A program made the position numbers and the translations under genes. Under the pieces are notes generated by a model. It was not told the origin of the DNA. It made no database searches and saw only the letters and a program-made list of their open reading frames with translations. DNA of 12,443 nt from Nitrospirae bacterium RIFCSPLOW2_12_42_9 (GTDB lineage Bacteria; Nitrospirota; 9FT-COMBO-42-15; HDB-SIOI813): positions 1-12,443 of the forward strand of contig MHER01000169.1 in NCBI GenBank assembly GCA_001805205.1. The letters are read 5' to 3'. Position 1 is the stretch's first letter. Each line of letters opens with the position of its first letter. Positions 6,472 through 12,443 of the stretch are shown in pieces.

Positions 6472-7514
6472 ATAAAATGTTAAGCGAAGAAGGATGGAGG
6501 TTTTCCTTCTTTCAGATCGTGCAATTATTAGAAAGATATTTCCGGCCGGCAGCAAGAGTGGGTTATCAGGGTCCTGCATCAGAGGAGATAATACGTTTTC
6601 GACCCCTTGCATCCCTCTCTTTCCCTGTCTCTGATGTTGCGTCTGTTGAAATATCGGAGGATGATGAGAATAAACCACGTATCAATGTCACAACCACATT
6701 TCTTGGTCTGTACGGAACTACAACACCTTTACCTATCTTCTATACAGAAGAGATCCTCTGGTCGGATAAAGAAAACAGCCAGGTACGCGCATTCATGGAT
6801 ATATTTCATCACCGGCTGCTGTCACTCTTTTACCGCTGCTGGATAAAGTACAGATACCATACCCAGTTTGAAAAGGAGGGGAAGGACGATTTTTCAAAAC
6901 GCATGCTTGGATTAATAGGTCTGGGCACCCCTGGTCACATTGAGAATGCAGGATTATCCGCTGTCCGTTTAATACGCTTTTCAGGAATGATGAGTCAAAG
7001 ATCACGATCTGCCTCTGCACTCGAAGGGATACTCAGTGACTTTTTTGATGATGTCCCGATACACATAGAGCAGTGTACAGGGAGGTGGGTAACAATAAAA
7101 CAAGAGCAAAGAATTTCACTTGGACTTAATAACTGTATTCTCGGGATAGATTGTTCTGTTGGAGAGAAGGTTTATGGAAGGAGTGGCAGCTTCCGGATAG
7201 TCCTGGGTCCGGTAAGGTACGAGACTTTTGTATCTTTCCTGCCGGATGGGGAGAGATTCAGGATACTCGATTCTATTGTAAAGCTATTTTTAAAAGACGC
7301 GCTGGATTTTGATATTAAATTATTACTTAGCGGAGGAGAAATCCCGGGATTAAAACTTATTTCAGACAGCCAGACAAAACTTGGCCAAACAAAATTAGGC
7401 CAGACAAAACTTGGATGGACATGCTGGCTTATATCAAACCCATCAAAGGGGCTTGAAGATCAGTCCCTGGTATTCAAGCCGGCAGAAATGAAAATGGCAA
7501 CTGTTACGCATTAA
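6435..7514 (+). CDS. tssG: T6SS baseplate protein TssG (VasB/ImpH family)
   Basis: TssG forms the baseplate wedge with two TssF copies and contacts TssK. The protein is 359 residues, close to the family norm. GWRFSFFQIVQLLERYF near the N-terminus matches the conserved start, followed by IRFRPLASLSFP, a central FLGLYGTTTPLPIFYTEEIL block, FHHRLLSLFYRCWIKYR, LRILDS-like strands (FRILDSIVKLF) and the closing LGWTCWLI. The GTG start at 6435 is preferred: GGGGAG (6421-6426) gives eight-base spacing and the extra residues resemble family N-termini; the in-frame ATG at 6477 is the alternative. It overlaps tssF by 37 bases. Just before LGWTCWLI the segment QTKLG is present three times in tandem (residues 313-327), a likely local duplication. 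Confidence 0.96.
   Translation: MAAQDRTTDNSVNKMLSEEGWRFSFFQIVQLLERYFRPAARVGYQGPASEEIIRFRPLASLSFPVSDVASVEISEDDENKPRINVTTTFLGLYGTTTPLPIFYTEEILWSDKENSQVRAFMDIFHHRLLSLFYRCWIKYRYHTQFEKEGKDDFSKRMLGLIGLGTPGHIENAGLSAVRLIRFSGMMSQRSRSASALEGILSDFFDDVPIHIEQCTGRWVTIKQEQRISLGLNNCILGIDCSVGEKVYGRSGSFRIVLGPVRYETFVSFLPDGERFRILDSIVKLFLKDALDFDIKLLLSGGEIPGLKLISDSQTKLGQTKLGQTKLGWTCWLISNPSKGLEDQSLVFKPAEMKMATVTH
7371..7415 (+). repeat. Three 15-bp in-frame tandem units inside tssG
   Basis: Units are 7371-7385, 7386-7400 and 7401-7415, each encoding Gln-Thr-Lys-Leu-Gly. Units one and three differ only in the last base; the middle unit differs from unit one at three positions, all synonymous. The third unit runs into the conserved LGWT-WL motif at the TssG C-terminus, so the other two look like an added insertion of ten residues. 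The mixed divergence suggests the duplication is not brand new, or that units one and three have been homogenised. Confidence 0.85.
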
Positions 7515-7521
7515 CAAATGA

Positions 7522-7550
7522 TTCTCCATTCCCTTGAAGGGATAGGAGAA
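7522..7550 (+). repeat. Palindrome between tssG and tssH
   Basis: TTCTCC (7522-7527) pairs with GGAGAA (7545-7550), and TCCCT (7530-7534) with AGGGA (7538-7542) around a TGA loop, with two internal mismatches (A-A and T-T). The stem ends two bases before the purine run GGGGAGGG (7552-7559) that acts as the tssH SD. It occupies most of the 53-bp gap. There is no T-run, so read-through into tssH is expected. Confidence 0.6.
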
Positions 7551-7567
7551 AGGGGAGGGTAACTTTT

Positions 7568-10195
7568 ATGATAGGTGTTGATATTAAATCATTGTTAAAA
7601 CGGCTTAACCGCTTCTGTACGCGCTCACTTGAGGCTGCAGCAGGTCTCTGTGTTTCACGAAGCCATTATGAGGTTTCAATAGAGCATATGCTACTTGAAC
7701 TTGCAGAAGACCCGGCTGCAGATATCCAGATGATCCTGAAACATTTTGGTACTGATATATCTCATCTTCAAAAGGCCCTGCAGAACTCCCTTGAGGAATT
7801 TCGTTCAGGTAATGCAGGGAAACCGGTCTTTTCACCTCAATTACTCGAATGGTTTCAGGAGGGGTGGTTAATAGGGTCAATAGACCTGGGGATGATAGAG
7901 ATACGCTCAGGTGTATTATTAGCCGGCCTTATAGGGAATCCCGCGAGATACACCACGAGCAGATATTATGATGTTCTGCAGAATATCAGGATGGAAGAGT
8001 TTAAGGGAAGGTTTTATGATATCACAGCCGGTTCTTCAGAAGAGCCAACGATAACCGGGGCAGAAAGGGCTGCAGCGCCGGGCAAGGGTGCAAGGGGAGA
8101 AGAGACTGCACTGGGCCGTTTTACAGTTGATTTTACGGGTCGTGCTAAAAAAGATGAGATTGATCCTGTCTTTGGCCGGGACAGGGAGATACGGCAGATG
8201 ATCGATATCCTGGCCCGCAGGAGAAAGAATAATCCGATAGTTGTTGGAGAGGCAGGGGTTGGAAAGACCGCTGTGGTTGAAGGTCTCGCTCTGAAGATAG
8301 TTCAGGGTGATGTTCCTGATATCCTTAAAGATGTAGATATATTAGGTCTTGATATGGGATTGCTCCAGGCCGGTGCGGGAGTTAAAGGTGAGTTTGAGAA
8401 CAGGCTCAAATCTGTTATTACAGAGGTGAAGGCCTCTCCCAAACCTATTATCATGTTCATTGATGAGGCCCACACACTTATCGGCGCAGGCGGCTCTGCC
8501 GGTATGAGTGATGCTGCAAACCTTCTCAAACCTGCACTTGCACGTGGTGAGCTCAGGACTATAGCAGCAACAACATGGTCTGAATATAAAAAATACTTTG
8601 AAAAGGATGCAGCCCTTGCCAGGCGTTTCCAGCTTGTCAAACTGGATGAGCCCTCTGAAGATGTTGCTGTAGTTATCCTCAGAGGTTTGAGGGAAAAGTA
8701 TGAGGCATCCCATAAGGTAAGGATACTTGATGAGGCTACAGTGGCAGCAGCCCGTATGTCGAGCCGTTATATCTCAGGAAGACAACTGCCGGATAAGGCG
8801 GTTGATCTCCTTGACACTGCTTCAGCACGCGTCAAGATTGCCCTTACAAGCAGGCCTGACATGCTTGAGGATGCTGAACGACAGATACAGACCCTCGGGC
8901 GGGAACTTGCAGCGTATAAGAGGGATCAGGCAGGCGGTGCAACTGTTGATCTCGAACGTATAAAAGAGGTCGAGAAAGAGATTGAAGGAAAAAAAGAATA
9001 TATAATCAAGCTGGAAAAGAGATGGAAGGAAGAAAAGGAGGCAGTTGATAAGGTCTTGTCTATCAGGCAGAAGATCGAGGGAGACATATCAGAAGGCGAG
9101 AAAAAAGATATTCAAAAGGAGCTTGAAAAGGCAAAGGAAGAACTGCATAAGATACAGGGAAAAGACCCGCTTATCAAAATAGAAGTTGATCAGGACGTAA
9201 TCGCAAGGGTTGTCTCAGACTGGACAGGTATCCCGGTGGGTAAGATGGTAAAAGATGAGGCGCAGTCTATCCTTGAACTGAATAAGCGGATGACAGAGCG
9301 GATAAAGGGGCAGGACCAGGCATTAGAGAGTATAGCAAGGGGGATCAGGGCATCAAAGGCAGGCCTGGCGAATCCCTCAACACCCATCGGGGTCTTCCTT
9401 TTTGTGGGACCCAGTGGTGTAGGAAAGACAGAGACAGCACTCTGCGTGGCTGATCTCCTCTTTGGCGGTGAGCGTTTTATGGTGACAATCAATATGTCTG
9501 AATTTCAGGAGAAACATACTGTCTCAAGACTGATAGGCTCTCCGCCAGGATATGTAGGCTATGGAGAAGGGGGTGTGCTTACAGAGGCAGTGCGTCAGCG
9601 TCCCTACTCAGTAGTATTGTTAGATGAGGTGGAGAAGGCAGACCCTGAGGTTTTAAATCTATTCTACCAGGTATTTGACAAGGGTATGCTTTCAGACGGA
9701 GAGGGGAGGGTCATTGATTTTAAGAATACAGTGATCTTTATGACCAGTAATCTTGCCTCGGATATCATTATCAATAGCTGTTCCGAAGGTCTGAGGCCTG
9801 AACCGGATGCCCTCACCGGGGCTATCAGGCCAATCTTGAGCAGGCATTTCAAACCTGCGCTATTAGCAAGGATGACAATAATTCCATTCTACCCGATTGA
9901 TGCAGAGGCCATGAAGGATATAGTTGAATTTAAATTAAAACGTCTTGCCGGCCGCCTTATGGACAGTCATAGTATGGTGCTGGAATATGAGCAGCCGGTT
10001 GTTGAGCAGATTTCAAGGCGGTGTACGGAGGTAGAGACAGGCGCCAGAAATATTGACCATATAATGCAGGGGACACTTCTTCCAATGATCTCAACTGAGT
10101 TACTTACCCGAATGGGTACAGGTGCGCTCCCTTCTATGCTAAAGCTTGGTCTGAGTGAAGATGGCGGGTTTAATCTGGATTTTATGGATAAATAA
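7568..10195 (+). CDS. tssH: T6SS sheath-disassembly AAA+ ATPase ClpV (TssH)
   Basis: TssH/ClpV is a Clp/Hsp100 hexameric unfoldase that extracts TssC from contracted sheaths and so recycles TssB/TssC. The 875-residue protein has the full architecture: an N-terminal ClpV domain ([32 protein letters not shown]), first nucleotide-binding domain with Walker A GEAGVGKT (227-234) and Walker B IIMFIDE (294-300), a Lys/Glu-rich coiled-coil middle domain (about 436-532), then the second domain with Walker A GPSGVGKT (614-621) and Walker B VVLLDE (682-687). All key Lys, Asp and Glu residues are present. The ClpV N-domain, its place in the cluster and absence of other ClpB context separate it from ClpB. 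GGGGAGGG (7552-7559) lies eight bases before the ATG. vgrG follows after 14 bp. Confidence 0.97.
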   Translation: MIGVDIKSLLKRLNRFCTRSLEAAAGLCVSRSHYEVSIEHMLLELAEDPAADIQMILKHFGTDISHLQKALQNSLEEFRSGNAGKPVFSPQLLEWFQEGWLIGSIDLGMIEIRSGVLLAGLIGNPARYTTSRYYDVLQNIRMEEFKGRFYDITAGSSEEPTITGAERAAAPGKGARGEETALGRFTVDFTGRAKKDEIDPVFGRDREIRQMIDILARRRKNNPIVVGEAGVGKTAVVEGLALKIVQGDVPDILKDVDILGLDMGLLQAGAGVKGEFENRLKSVITEVKASPKPIIMFIDEAHTLIGAGGSAGMSDAANLLKPALARGELRTIAATTWSEYKKYFEKDAALARRFQLVKLDEPSEDVAVVILRGLREKYEASHKVRILDEATVAAARMSSRYISGRQLPDKAVDLLDTASARVKIALTSRPDMLEDAERQIQTLGRELAAYKRDQAGGATVDLERIKEVEKEIEGKKEYIIKLEKRWKEEKEAVDKVLSIRQKIEGDISEGEKKDIQKELEKAKEELHKIQGKDPLIKIEVDQDVIARVVSDWTGIPVGKMVKDEAQSILELNKRMTERIKGQDQALESIARGIRASKAGLANPSTPIGVFLFVGPSGVGKTETALCVADLLFGGERFMVTINMSEFQEKHTVSRLIGSPPGYVGYGEGGVLTEAVRQRPYSVVLLDEVEKADPEVLNLFYQVFDKGMLSDGEGRVIDFKNTVIFMTSNLASDIIINSCSEGLRPEPDALTGAIRPILSRHFKPALLARMTIIPFYPIDAEAMKDIVEFKLKRLAGRLMDSHSMVLEYEQPVVEQISRRCTEVETGARNIDHIMQGTLLPMISTELLTRMGTGALPSMLKLGLSEDGGFNLDFMDK

Positions 10196-10209
10196 TAAGG
10201 AGTTTTGCA

Positions 10210-12324
10210 ATGGCTGTCATCAGGTCTAAAAGCGAGGCAGACTATACATTTAAGGTTGGCTCTTACTCTGGTAACAAACTCAGGGTTGTGAGTTTCTTTG
10301 GAAGCGAAGGCATATCCGAGATGTTCCGTTATAACATCGATCTCGCCTCACTCGACGGGGAGGTTGACTTCGATGCTGTTATCGGACAGCCGGCCCTGTT
10401 AACTATTCATGGACTTAAAGGGAAACGTTATGTGCATGGTATTGTGAGCCTCTTCGAGCAGACAGGAAAGGAAGGGAAATGGACAAGGTACAGGGCTGAG
10501 GTGGTTCCGGCGATATGGATACTCTCACGTCACTATACATGCCGGATATTTCAGACTCAGACTATTCCTGATATTATAAAAAAGGTACTGACAGATGCCG
10601 GTATTTCATCTGACCAGTTCCGCTTCTCTTTGAAAAAGACCTATAAGCCGCGGGATTACTGTGTGCAGTACAGGGAATCAGACTTATCTTTCATCAGCCG
10701 TCTCATGGAGCAGTACGGGATATTCTATCTTTTTGAACATGCTGAGGATAAAGACATTATGGTGATAGGGAATGATCCGGTGGTGCATGTTCCGATCCAG
10801 GATCCTGCTACAGTAATTTATCATGCTCCAGGTACAACAGGTGTCTCAGACCAGGAACATATATTTGAATACCGGTTCAACCGTGAGATTCGCTCAGGGG
10901 CAGTAATGCTTAAGGATTTTGATTTCAAAAAGCCGAGGCTCAATCTTGGGGCTGAGGAAAAGATAAATGGTGATGGAAAACTGGAGGTATATGATTATCC
11001 GGGTGAATATGAGGCACCGGATCTTGGAAAGGACCTGGCAAAGGTACGCCTCGAAGAGATCCAGTCCACACAAAAGGTCGGATCAGGACAGAGCGACTGC
11101 CGCCGTTTTATCCCGGGATACAGATTTACACTTGATAAGTTCAGCCGTACAGAGCTCAACAGGGAATATCTTCTGATTCAACTTACTCATAGTGGTAATC
11201 AGCCCCAGTCCCTGGGGGCAGAAGGGGGAGGCAGCAGCTCTGATGTTATGTATGAGAACCGCTTTACATGCATACCATCAGATGTATCTTTCCGCCCGCT
11301 GCGCCTGACCCCCCGGCCAATGATAGCAGGACCGCAGACTGCTGTCGTAGTGGGTCCAAAAGGCGAAGAGATTTACACTGATGAGTACGGACGTGTGAAG
11401 GTGCAGTTTCACTGGGACCGTGATGGCAAGCAGGATGAAAAGAGTTCATGCTGGATTCGTGCAGCCCAGATATGGGCAGGCACAGGCTGGGGCGCGATGT
11501 TCATACCCCGTATTGGCCAGGAGGTTATTGTTGAATTCCTTGAAGGAGACCCTGATCAGCCTATTATTACAGGCAGGGTCTATAACGGGGACAACATGCC
11601 CCCATATACACTTCCGGCTGAAAAGACAAAGAGCACGATGAAGTCCAACAGCTCCAAAGGTGGTGGAGGATCGAACGAGTTCAGATTTGAGGATGCCAAG
11701 GATTCTGAGGAGATATATCTTCATGGCCAAAAGGACTGGACAATCGTAATCGAAAATGATAAAAACCAGAAGGTCGGCAAAGATGAAACCCTGGAGGTTG
11801 GAGAAAACAGAGACAAGAAGGTTGGAAAAGACCAGAGCGAAGACATTGGGGATAATAAAACAATTACAGTTGGCAAGAACCATACAGAGAAGATTGGTGA
11901 GAATGCGAATATTGATATCGGGAAAGACGAGACTATCTCTATCGGAAAGAACCAGAGCATTTCAATTAACGATAATATGACACTTACTGTTGGCAAGAAT
12001 CTTACAGAATCTATAAGCGATAATGCTGATTATTCAATTGGAAAGGACTGTATTTTCAATATTGGGAAAAACCTTACCATGAAGATTGGGGAAAAGGGTA
12101 CTGTCGAGGTCAACAAGGATCTCGGGATGAACATAGGGAAAAAGTTAAATATCCAGGCTGCTGATCAGATCAATATCCTCAGTGACAAAGAGATTGTTTT
12201 AAAGACAGGCAGCGCCAGCATTTCGATGAAGAAAAATGGAGATATTGTAATCAATGGCAAAAAGATCAGCATCAAGGCATCAAGTGATCTGGTGATGAAA
12301 GGATCGAAGATCTCAGGGAACTGA
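10210..12324 (+). CDS. vgrG: T6SS spike protein VgrG (TssI)
   Basis: VgrG trimers cap the Hcp tube as the puncturing spike and carry effectors or a PAAR tip. The 704-residue protein has a gp27-like base (about 1-370, including YRESDLSFISRLMEQYGIFY at 154-173), a gp5-type OB fold (about 379-467, with TDEYGRVKVQFHWD, GWGAMFIPRIGQEVIVEF and YNGDNMPPY), and a C-terminal octapeptide needle ending in INGKKISIKASSDLVMKGSK. No catalytic extension follows, so it is a structural rather than an evolved VgrG; any effector would be attached non-covalently. AAGGAG (10197-10202) stands seven bases before the ATG, only 14 bp after tssH, so both should be on one transcript. Confidence 0.97.
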   Translation: MAVIRSKSEADYTFKVGSYSGNKLRVVSFFGSEGISEMFRYNIDLASLDGEVDFDAVIGQPALLTIHGLKGKRYVHGIVSLFEQTGKEGKWTRYRAEVVPAIWILSRHYTCRIFQTQTIPDIIKKVLTDAGISSDQFRFSLKKTYKPRDYCVQYRESDLSFISRLMEQYGIFYLFEHAEDKDIMVIGNDPVVHVPIQDPATVIYHAPGTTGVSDQEHIFEYRFNREIRSGAVMLKDFDFKKPRLNLGAEEKINGDGKLEVYDYPGEYEAPDLGKDLAKVRLEEIQSTQKVGSGQSDCRRFIPGYRFTLDKFSRTELNREYLLIQLTHSGNQPQSLGAEGGGSSSDVMYENRFTCIPSDVSFRPLRLTPRPMIAGPQTAVVVGPKGEEIYTDEYGRVKVQFHWDRDGKQDEKSSCWIRAAQIWAGTGWGAMFIPRIGQEVIVEFLEGDPDQPIITGRVYNGDNMPPYTLPAEKTKSTMKSNSSKGGGGSNEFRFEDAKDSEEIYLHGQKDWTIVIENDKNQKVGKDETLEVGENRDKKVGKDQSEDIGDNKTITVGKNHTEKIGENANIDIGKDETISIGKNQSISINDNMTLTVGKNLTESISDNADYSIGKDCIFNIGKNLTMKIGEKGTVEVNKDLGMNIGKKLNIQAADQINILSDKEIVLKTGSASISMKKNGDIVINGKKISIKASSDLVMKGSKISGN
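11773..12156 (+). repeat. Sixteen octapeptide repeats of the VgrG beta-helix needle
   Basis: Residues 522-649 of VgrG divide into 16 consecutive eight-residue units with no insertions, most of them V/I-G-K/E/D-N/D followed by four variable residues (for example VGKDETLE, IGKNQSIS). The Gly at position two is kept in 13 of the 16 units; units nine (INDNMTLT), eleven (ISDNADYS) and fifteen (VNKDLGMN) have Asn or Ser. This is the T4 gp5-like triple-stranded beta-helix. The related codons also create long spurious frames on both strands here. Confidence 0.85.
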
Positions 12325-12329
12325 TGTTG

Positions 12330-12338
12330 TGTTATAAT
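12330..12338 (+). promoter_or_regulatory. Candidate extended -10 promoter after vgrG
   Basis: TGTTATAAT is a perfect TG-N-TATAAT extended -10 element, starting six bases after the vgrG stop. No TTGACA-like -35 is visible at 16-18 bases upstream, which extended -10 promoters can do without. A start near 12345 would fall in the hairpin that follows, about 35 bases before the next ATG. It could give the downstream gene its own expression, but such short AT-rich motifs arise by chance. Confidence 0.35.
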
Positions 12339-12341
12339 TTC

Positions 12342-12363
12342 ATCTCCTCTTGCGGGAGGGGAT
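12342..12363 (+). repeat. Hairpin between vgrG and the downstream gene
   Basis: ATCTCCTC (12342-12349) pairs with GAGGGGAT (12356-12363), with one G-T wobble, around the loop TTGCGG. It lacks a T-run and is followed closely by the SD GGAGG (12369-12373), the same arrangement as the hairpin before tssH. Confidence 0.5.
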
Positions 12364-12379
12364 TAACTGGAGGGGGAAT

Positions 12380-12443
12380 ATGATTTCACAAGAGACGTTA
12401 CAAGAACACCAGCAGGGGGATGATATGGAACATGGCATATTAA
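12380..12443 (+). CDS. Unidentified gene after vgrG (3' partial)
   Basis: An ATG at 12380 with GGAGG (12369-12373) six bases upstream opens a frame to the right edge; 21 codons are visible. The peptide begins MISQETLQEHQQGDDMEHGI. It is polar and Gln/Glu/Asp/His-rich with no signal peptide or membrane segment so far. I do not recognise it. Genes directly after vgrG in T6SS clusters are often effector adaptors (DUF4123, DUF1795, DUF2169), PAAR proteins or effector-immunity pairs, but nothing visible chooses between these. Confidence 0.55.
   Translation, partial: MISQETLQEHQQGDDMEHGIL

Noticed and set aside
8302..8713. Minus-strand frames of 112 and 123 codons opposite tssH
   Set aside because: They lie wholly inside a conserved AAA+ domain and have no family signal; ordinary antisense shadows.
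7568..10195. Housekeeping ClpB instead of ClpV
   Set aside because: The N-terminal domain reads as ClpV-type ([20 protein letters not shown]), and the gene sits between tssG and vgrG.
11446..11996. Long minus-strand frames (145 and 91 codons) opposite the vgrG 3' end
   Set aside because: They are shadows of the octapeptide codon repetition in vgrG, rich in Phe/Ser/Leu, with no SD or recognisable domain.
11641..12324. VgrG C-terminus as an effector (evolved VgrG) domain
   Set aside because: The tail is only octapeptide needle plus the short structural end; no enzymatic motif or extra domain is present.

Overview
The window is the core of a type VI secretion system (T6SS) locus, with all genes on the + strand. 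The order is tssA (5' end outside the window), tssB, tssC, hcp/tssD, tssE, tssF, tssG, tssH/clpV, vgrG/tssI, then the first 21 codons of an unidentified gene that runs off the right edge. Each assignment comes from reading family motifs in the translated proteins; no database search was possible.

Layout. Positions 2-1189: TssA sheath-assembly protein with a VasJ-type C-terminal region. 1190-1415: leader holding two hairpins and an unused strong Shine-Dalgarno (SD) sequence. 1416-3439: the two sheath proteins TssB and TssC. 3440-3732: 293-bp gap with a well-formed sigma-54 (-24/-12) promoter candidate facing hcp. 3733-4221: Hcp tube protein. 4238-7514: baseplate genes tssE, tssF and tssG; tssF and tssG start with GTG and overlap by 37 bp. 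7568-10195: ClpV/TssH disassembly ATPase. 10210-12324: VgrG spike. 12325-12443: short gap with an extended -10 box and a hairpin, then a partial gene.

How the genes work together. Hcp hexamers stack into the inner tube, VgrG caps it as the spike, TssE/F/G form baseplate wedges with TssK (not in the window), TssB/TssC polymerise into the contractile sheath with TssA guiding assembly, and TssH unfolds the contracted sheath by gripping the TssC N-terminus. The membrane complex (TssJ/L/M), TssK, a PAAR tip and any recognisable effector or immunity gene are absent here and would have to lie outside if the system works.

Organism. A Gram-negative bacterium of apparently intermediate GC content (not counted). 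Four gaps carry G/C-rich palindromes with CCCCT...AGGGG-like cores, a style common in several environmental Gram-negative groups (deltaproteobacterial or Nitrospirota-like genomes would fit), but this does not fix a taxon.

Novelty. The machinery is a known system and I see no undescribed one. The points worth a second look are the sigma-54 promoter inside the cluster, the recurrent intergenic palindromes, the in-frame 15-bp tandem repeat in tssG, the orphan SD and the unknown gene after vgrG.
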